From: Yersinia entomophaga
GTDB lineage: Bacteria > Pseudomonadota > Gammaproteobacteria > Enterobacterales > Enterobacteriaceae
Length of the DNA: 64,000 nt
Assembly: GCF_001656035.1 (NCBI RefSeq)
Contig: NZ_CP010029.1
Coordinates: forward strand, 1,345,768-1,409,767
Reading direction: 5' to 3'
Part shown: positions 60,352-64,000 of the stretch, piece after piece
Layout of the letters: the number at the start of each line of letters is the position of its first letter
How positions within the stretch are numbered: the stretch's first letter is position 1
Program-made: the position numbers and the translations under genes
The notes under the pieces: generated by a model
What the model saw: the letters and a program-made list of their open reading frames with translations, nothing else
The model's database searches: none
What the model was told of the DNA's origin: nothing

Positions 60352-60386
60352 GATCGTTTTAAACGATCAATAGCCGATTATTGATC
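60352..60386 (+). promoter_or_regulatory. Two overlapping perfect inverted repeats before a small rightward gene
   Basis: GATCGTTT-T-AAACGATC (60352-60368) and GATCAATA-N6-TATTGATC (60365-60386) share the central GATC and lie about 70 bases before the 42-codon gene. They look like operators or a switchable RNA hairpin pair. Confidence 0.5.
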
Positions 60387-60453
60387 TGTACAACCAATTT
60401 CCATCCCTCTGATTTGACTGTCATTCTTTTGCAAAACAAAAAGGATGATGACT

Positions 60454-60582
60454 ATGTGGGCTAAATTTAAAAGTTGGTACATGGCTGCAACAGTGAGCTA
60501 CTCCACCCTGGCATTGGGGCTAACCTTTACAGGGATGGCCTCTTTGGTCGGGATCGCCTATCTGATATATGAGTGCTTTTAG
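60454..60582 (+). CDS. 42-residue single-pass membrane protein
   Basis: A short gene encoding MWAKFKSWYMAATVSY followed by a hydrophobic helix of about 22 residues and YECF at the end. AAAGG lies nine bases before the ATG at 60454; ATGs at 60445 and 60448 would add up to three residues. It is transcribed against the late operon and ends in its own terminator. I do not recognise the family. A positively charged, short N-terminus predicts a cytoplasmic N-terminus. Inner-membrane small cargo proteins or toxin-like peptides are possibilities. Confidence 0.55.
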   Translation: MWAKFKSWYMAATVSYSTLALGLTFTGMASLVGIAYLIYECF

Positions 60583-60588
60583 TTAATG

Positions 60589-60624
60589 GAGAGCCGTTGT
60601 GAAAGTGGCTCTCAGTTTTTCTTT
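60589..60624 (+). terminator. Intrinsic terminator of the 42-codon gene
   Basis: GAGAGCC (60589-60595) and GGCTCTC (60607-60613) form a 7-bp stem, followed by AGTTTTTCTTTT on the plus strand. Confidence 0.75.
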
Positions 60625-61145
60625 TAGCTGGCAATATCGAGCGTTAACTTCAGTTGCTCCTGCCAGAATTCCACGGTTGCTTCTAGGGCAGGTTTGTCCC
60701 AGCGCCAACGTGCCATTTCTCGTGCACCACCACTTGCTTTTGATTTCCGGTCATCGCGAATTCGGCAGGCCTGGTCATAGTTTTGCTGCTCCGTTAGCTC
60801 ACCACGCAACAAGCTATCTATATGCAAATCACACCAGACAGCGAACCGAGCATCGCACCAACGCGCAAAAGCGACCGATAGCTTTGGATGAAGCCATGTA
60901 CCACCTCCGCGATCCTTTCTCGCCTTACTGGTTTTTACATACCTGCATTTCGAGGGATGTAGAATTTCAGACTCCACACCAGTCATTGCCTCATCCAGCG
61001 CCCGGATGTATTCAAGCGTTTCAGCTAGCCTCATCCAGTTGTCGATGCGCTTACCAAATTTCTCAGCAACGTCAGTGACGTTTACCCAACCTTCAGTGTT
61101 AAAGCGTACTGATTCGCCTTTATAGCTAAGAGGGATAATGTTCAT
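60624..61145 (-). CDS. KilA-N domain protein
   Basis: A 173-residue protein with an N-terminal KilA-N DNA-binding domain (about residues 10-115): FNTEGWVNVTDVAEKFGKRIDNWMR, then KARKDRGGGTWLHPKLSVAFARWCD and WCDLHIDSLLRGE. The C-terminal 60 residues are helical. KilA-N proteins are common in temperate phages and act in regulation or antirepression; function here is unknown. I start at 61145 behind AAAGG rather than 61181. Confidence 0.82.
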   Translation of the reverse strand: MNIIPLSYKGESVRFNTEGWVNVTDVAEKFGKRIDNWMRLAETLEYIRALDEAMTGVESEILHPSKCRYVKTSKARKDRGGGTWLHPKLSVAFARWCDARFAVWCDLHIDSLLRGELTEQQNYDQACRIRDDRKSKASGGAREMARWRWDKPALEATVEFWQEQLKLTLDIAS

Positions 61146-61284
61146 TCGGATATACCTTTTAGTGATGAACCTTGTTCGCACAGGAATACGGCCCTCAGAA
61201 GGCTCCGACAGCCAGCCGGTTCCTCAAGGGTCATCCTGAAAGGTTCTGAGTGATTTGCGCTGCGATGCGCTGGATTTACTGCAT

Positions 61285-61315
61285 AAAAAAAGCCCGACCT
61301 AAGTCGAGCCTTTTG
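61285..61315. terminator. Bidirectional terminator upstream of the KilA-N gene
   Basis: AAAAAAAGC-CCGAC-CTA-AGTCGAGCCTTTT forms a stem with T-runs on both strands, strongest on the minus strand. Confidence 0.7.
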
Positions 61316-61335
61316 TGTTTTTTTGCCTAACAAGC

Positions 61336-61497
61336 CTACGAAACGGCCATTTCAATCAAATCTGTGAAGTCCAAGCACATGTCTAGCCTGTGTCCGTGAT
61401 CATCCACGAAGTTATATTTCTTAAAGTGTTCGATCATCTCTTTGGCACTTTTGCCACTTAAAGGAGATTTATCAATTGATTCGTCAACCTGTTTCAT
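61336..61497 (-). CDS. Possible 53-residue phage protein
   Basis: A 53-codon frame (MKQVDESIDKSPLSGKS...) whose C-terminal part CLDFTDLIEMAVS reads like a real small phage protein, and whose stop is close to a terminator. The Shine-Dalgarno is poor and its 5' end overlaps the 5' end of the divergent KTSC gene by 22 bases. It may be real or chance. Confidence 0.4.
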   Translation of the reverse strand: MKQVDESIDKSPLSGKSAKEMIEHFKKYNFVDDHGHRLDMCLDFTDLIEMAVS

Positions 61498-61691
61498 CTT
61501 CAAACCTTCATTCAGTTGGTTACGATAGTGCAAGTTCCACTTTGGAAATTGCTTTTCTAGGAGGCGGTATTTATCAATATTCGAGAGTCCCGGCCTCCAT
61601 TCACACGTCATTAATGAACGCACCGTCTAAGGGGCAGTATTTTGATGCGCATATCAAAAAAGCTGGCTACCCTTACCGCAAAGTTGGGTGA
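61476..61691 (+). CDS. KTSC domain protein
   Basis: A 71-residue protein consisting of a KTSC domain (PF13619): NLHSVGYDSASSTLEIAFLGGG, YQYSRVPASIH and the SKGQYFDAHIKKAGYPY tail. KTSC domains are predicted to bind nucleic acid or act with larger enzymes; function unknown. The start is TTG (61476) behind a strong AAGGAG. It is oriented against the late genes. Confidence 0.75.
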   Translation: MIRQPVSSSNLHSVGYDSASSTLEIAFLGGGIYQYSRVPASIHTSLMNAPSKGQYFDAHIKKAGYPYRKVG

Positions 61692-61724
61692 TTAATTCAG
61701 CGGGGATGCTGTCCCCACCTTCTC

Positions 61725-62180
61725 TTACCTCGCAAGACAAACGTTATTGATATACGCCTGCAAGCCGTTTATTTGGCTGGTTGCAATTCCGATTCGCTCG
61801 CGGAGACTGAGATAATCCCGTTCAGCGGCGTTAGTAAGTCTGGCGCTGGCATCATCAACGCTGCTGGAGGTGGCTGTGGCTTCGGGCAATCGCTTACAGC
61901 TGGCGTTGAGCTGCAACCGCTTAGCACCAGTAGCGATATCAGCACGAAGGCGCTCGTTCTCAGATTTGGCATCTGCCAGTTCCTTGGTGTATTTGATATC
62001 GATAGCAGCAACCTGCTGGCGCTGAATTAGCATCGTGTCAATGGCTGACTGTCTGCTGTTGGCTATCTGGGTAATGTCAGAGACGTCGCGCTGTAGCCTG
62101 GTTACTTGCCCGTGGTAATACATCAGGCCGAATAGCAGAGCCACCGTTACAGCGATGAGTATTGCCGTTACGCGACTCAT
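61725..62180 (-). CDS. Inner-membrane spanin Rz
   Basis: A 151-residue i-spanin: one N-terminal transmembrane helix (ILIAVTVALLFGLMYY, residues 7-22) followed by a long periplasmic coiled coil. It joins Rz1 to fuse inner and outer membranes at lysis. The ATG overlaps the lysozyme stop (ATGA). Rz1 is nested in another frame. Confidence 0.88.
   Translation of the reverse strand: MSRVTAILIAVTVALLFGLMYYHGQVTRLQRDVSDITQIANSRQSAIDTMLIQRQQVAAIDIKYTKELADAKSENERLRADIATGAKRLQLNASCKRLPEATATSSSVDDASARLTNAAERDYLSLRERIGIATSQINGLQAYINNVCLAR
61769..61972 (-). CDS. Outer-membrane spanin Rz1, nested in Rz
   Basis: A 67-residue lipoprotein inside the Rz gene in another frame. A signal peptide with lipobox LSGC (SLLVLSGCSS) is followed by a proline-rich mature part (PKPQPPPAALMMP), the hallmark of Rz1. 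AAGGA lies about nine bases before the ATG 61972. Confidence 0.85.
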   Translation of the reverse strand: MPNLRTSAFVLISLLVLSGCSSTPAVSDCPKPQPPPAALMMPAPDLLTPLNGIISVSASESELQPAK

Positions 62181-62626
62181 GACAGGAAAAGCTCACGCTC
62201 AGCCGCCCGGCGATTAGTCAGGCCTTTCATTTCTTTCCCACCTGCTTTATTCCATTTCAGGAATTCATCCGCAGCGCCCTTTGCATCACCCGCGTTTACC
62301 TTTTTCATCAGCGTCGATGTGCTGAGCGCTCGGGTTCCGATGTTGTAGGCCAGCGATACCAAGGCGTCGAATTGATTCTGGGTTACGCCGATTTTGAGCA
62401 TCTGGTTAACGCCCTGCTCGAACTGGACAACTCCGCATTTCAGCAACCGGTCGGCGGTAGGCTGATCGATAGTCATGCCGCGAACCACGGGCTTACCATC
62501 TACTGGATGAGTCCAGCCGTAACCAATTGTCCAGGGAGCGCCGCCGGTGCCAGGGTCTGGATATGCCGTCAATTTGCAGCCTTCGAATTGTTTTATTAGA
62601 TTGATTCCGGTGCTACTGATTTGCAT
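62177..62626 (-). CDS. Phage lysozyme (endolysin, GH24)
   Basis: A 149-residue muramidase cleaving peptidoglycan at lysis. The catalytic triad is Glu15 (FEGCKL), Asp24 (YPDPG) and Thr33 (WTIGYG). There is no signal or SAR segment at the N-terminus, so release depends on the holin. I start at ATG 62626, behind AGGGG, overlapping the holin gene by 14 bases. Confidence 0.9.
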   Translation of the reverse strand: MQISSTGINLIKQFEGCKLTAYPDPGTGGAPWTIGYGWTHPVDGKPVVRGMTIDQPTADRLLKCGVVQFEQGVNQMLKIGVTQNQFDALVSLAYNIGTRALSTSTLMKKVNAGDAKGAADEFLKWNKAGGKEMKGLTNRRAAERELFLS

Positions 62627-62945
62627 TGTCAGCCCCTGTCTTATTGCCAACGATGCGCTTTAGCACCGAACCAATGTAATCCGTACCCATGTACCCAATG
62701 AACACGCTGGCAATTAATGACCAGTCAGGGTTCAGCCCGGCTATAACCAATACATCTTTGATAAACCATGCCATCACTGAGCACATGGCCGCATCAAGCA
62801 TACGTTGCGTTTTACCTCCTCCGGCATACCAGCCACGCAAGTAAGCCATCAACGCAGCCAGTGCCGCGCTAAGTAACTCACCCCGGTGGTCTGCTATCCA
62901 GGCAATGATGAGCATCCATACATCCGGTGATTTCAACATTTTCAT
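62613..62945 (-). CDS. Phage holin
   Basis: A 110-residue membrane protein with three hydrophobic segments (about 8-16 weak, 23-45, 55-92), of the lambda-like phage holin family (PF05106). It precedes lysozyme and spanins in the usual lysis cassette order. GGGGGTG lies before the ATG. Confidence 0.85.
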   Translation of the reverse strand: MKMLKSPDVWMLIIAWIADHRGELLSAALAALMAYLRGWYAGGGKTQRMLDAAMCSVMAWFIKDVLVIAGLNPDWSLIASVFIGYMGTDYIGSVLKRIVGNKTGADNANQ

Positions 62946-63077
62946 GACCCACCCCCCGTTTGGGGAAAATCTTCCCCGGCATTTGGTCGGGTGCTGTTGT
63001 GTAGGGAATAGCTCCCGTCGTAGTCATTCGAAAGTGTGAGCGTGTTTTCAGTGATTGACTGTTTTGACGGGAGCTAA

Positions 63078-63105
63078 ATAAAAAAGGCACACCGAAGTGA
63101 GCCTT
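63078..63105 (-). terminator. Late-region terminator with UUCG tetraloop
   Basis: On the minus strand AAGGC-TCAC-TTCG-GTG-GCCTT is followed by TTTTAT. The C(UUCG)G tetraloop makes it especially stable. Confidence 0.75.
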
Positions 63106-63262
63106 AAAATTGGTATGTGGTGGCGGGGAATTCGCCGACATCGTTTCACTGGTGTTCCACTTGTATCCCCACACATCGGTGCCTGCATTCACCACATTCG
63201 GCTGGATACTGTTTCACAACGATTGGATTAACCAATCCAGTACCCATGCGAATGTAGAATGC

Positions 63263-63288
63263 AAAAAGCCCCGGCGATTAACCGAGGC
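63263..63288 (-). terminator. Terminator after the antiterminator gene
   Basis: On the minus strand GCCTCGG and CCGGGGC form a 7-bp stem with one mismatch, followed by TTTTT. Confidence 0.65.
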
Positions 63289-63449
63289 TTCTAATTTTTG
63301 TGGTGGTGAGTCAGCTCAAGACGGCATTCACAAGCGCCGTTTACTTACTACCCCTCTACCACCACCGCTCTTCGCCTTTGACGTCCGAGCTTAACTGAAA
63401 TATACACTTTCAAAACTTAAAAGCAATACATTACGTAAATATTTTCTAT

Positions 63450-64000
63450 TTATGCGGCGATTAGTAGGTTTTCTTTCTCCACTTCCGACCTCAACAAGTG
63501 AAATAATGTTGCGTTGAATATCTCACGGCACCACCTGATCCGATCAATGCATTGCTTTAGCGTCAGGTGCGGGGCGTGAACGCGATTTAGGTAACATGCG
63601 ATTTCTTGCATGTCTTTGCGCTCACAATAGTATTGAATAGCTACAGCACGAATCGGATTGCTTTGAGTAAATGCTTTGAGGACTACCTGATCGACAAATG
63701 CAGCTTCTTCTCCCTCGTTGGCGCGCGCGAAAAGATTGCTGAATGAGTTTCTCGGGTTAATTATCTCTTTGGCCTTCTGGAATAATTCGGTTCCCCGGTA
63801 GCCCAATTTGTGGAGGTCCTCCACAGTCTTCACAATTGAGGCTCCTTTATTTTCATCCCACGCACTGACAATCATTAGTCGGCCAATAACACCACAACTC
63901 CCTGTCGGCGCGGTGTCACCACCGACAGCCTGCCCCCACATATTTAGGACTGACCTTACCCACCGATCCTGCACTGGAGTGATGCGCTGTAATTTACCCA
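63450..64000 (-). CDS. Late antiterminator Q-like protein (DUF1133-type), 5' end outside window
   Basis: At least 183 residues, with the N-terminus beyond the right edge: the frame stays open to base 64000. The part in view has an MWGQAVGGD-type start, then GVIGRLM, a KLGYRGTELFQ helix, EEAAFVDQVVLKAF and CIDRIRWCREIF, a pattern I associate with DUF1133 Q-like antiterminators of lambdoid phages. Position before the lysis cassette and the many terminators in the late operon support this role. It is not proven. Confidence 0.65.
   Translation of the reverse strand, partial: GKLQRITPVQDRWVRSVLNMWGQAVGGDTAPTGSCGVIGRLMIVSAWDENKGASIVKTVEDLHKLGYRGTELFQKAKEIINPRNSFSNLFARANEGEEAAFVDQVVLKAFTQSNPIRAVAIQYYCERKDMQEIACYLNRVHAPHLTLKQCIDRIRWCREIFNATLFHLLRSEVEKENLLIAA

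Larger units (their letters stand above)
62946..63449. other. Non-coding region between the antiterminator gene and lysis genes
   Basis: This 504-base stretch has no supported gene. It holds two leftward terminators (63078-63105; 63263-63288) and an 8-bp inverted repeat (63300-63307 with 63358-63365). It is where a Q-type late promoter with downstream terminators is expected. Confidence 0.55.

Noticed and set aside
60599..61078. A 159-codon rightward open frame
   Set aside because: It is antisense to the KilA-N gene and begins inside the terminator of the small membrane protein gene.
63300..63375. A tRNA gene
   Set aside because: Although the ends pair and a D-arm-like stem exists, there is no T-arm sequence GGTTCGA and the anticodon loop size is wrong.

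Overview
The window reads as a chromosomal segment of an enterobacterium, most likely Yersinia or a close low-GC relative (Yersiniaceae/Hafniaceae). Reasons: E. coli-like gene blocks (ydiK-rprA-ppsA-ppsR-aroH; thrS-infC-rpmI-rplT-pheM-pheS-pheT-ihfA-btuCED), a hemPRSTUV locus organised as in Yersinia, and ArnE/ArnF/ArnT sequences that resemble the Yersinia versions as I recall them. The genus is inferred from memory, not from a search.

Layout of the host part (1-38.2 kb). ydiJ (3' end outside the window), ydiK, the small RNA RprA with an RcsB-like box, then the divergent ppsA/ppsR pair with a Cra-like site between them, and aroH. Next comes a Fur-controlled heme uptake operon, hemP-hemR-hemS-hemT-hemU-hemV: outer-membrane receptor, cytoplasmic heme handling, and a periplasmic-binding-protein ABC importer. 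Reading leftward are lplA-selO, nlpC and the arnBCADTEF lipid A modification operon, whose promoter carries a PhoP-like box correctly placed before a -10 and a good PmrA box upstream. Between arn and btuD lies an AT-rich insert with a probable CesT-family type III secretion chaperone and a small unknown partner. The conserved btuD, btuE, btuC, ihfA, pheT, pheS, pheM leader, rplT, rpmI, infC (AUU start) and thrS cluster follows.

Prophage part (about 38.2 kb to beyond 64 kb). A contractile-tail (myovirus-type) prophage sits directly upstream of thrS. Nearly all genes read leftward in late-operon order: a Q-like antiterminator (runs off the right edge), holin, lysozyme, Rz/Rz1, KilA-N protein, small and large terminase, portal, Mu F-like protein, prohead protease/scaffold, decoration protein, major capsid, neck proteins, sheath, tube, tail chaperone with a -1 frameshift extension, tape measure with a lytic domain, baseplate, tail fibre and fibre assembly. 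Several leftward intrinsic terminators lie inside this late operon, which fits processive antitermination. The integrase and immunity region must lie beyond 64 kb.

The most unusual part is a roughly 1.9 kb cargo ('moron') between tape measure and baseplate genes. It holds a rightward gene for a small exported protein and a leftward two-gene unit: a YafO-family toxin-like protein preceded by an unrecognised 186-residue protein that would be its antitoxin. This unit has its own promoter, a palindrome at the expected start site and flanking terminators. Other points of interest are a 42-residue membrane protein gene behind two overlapping inverted repeats, a small gene divergent from arn, and the orphan secretion-chaperone pair.
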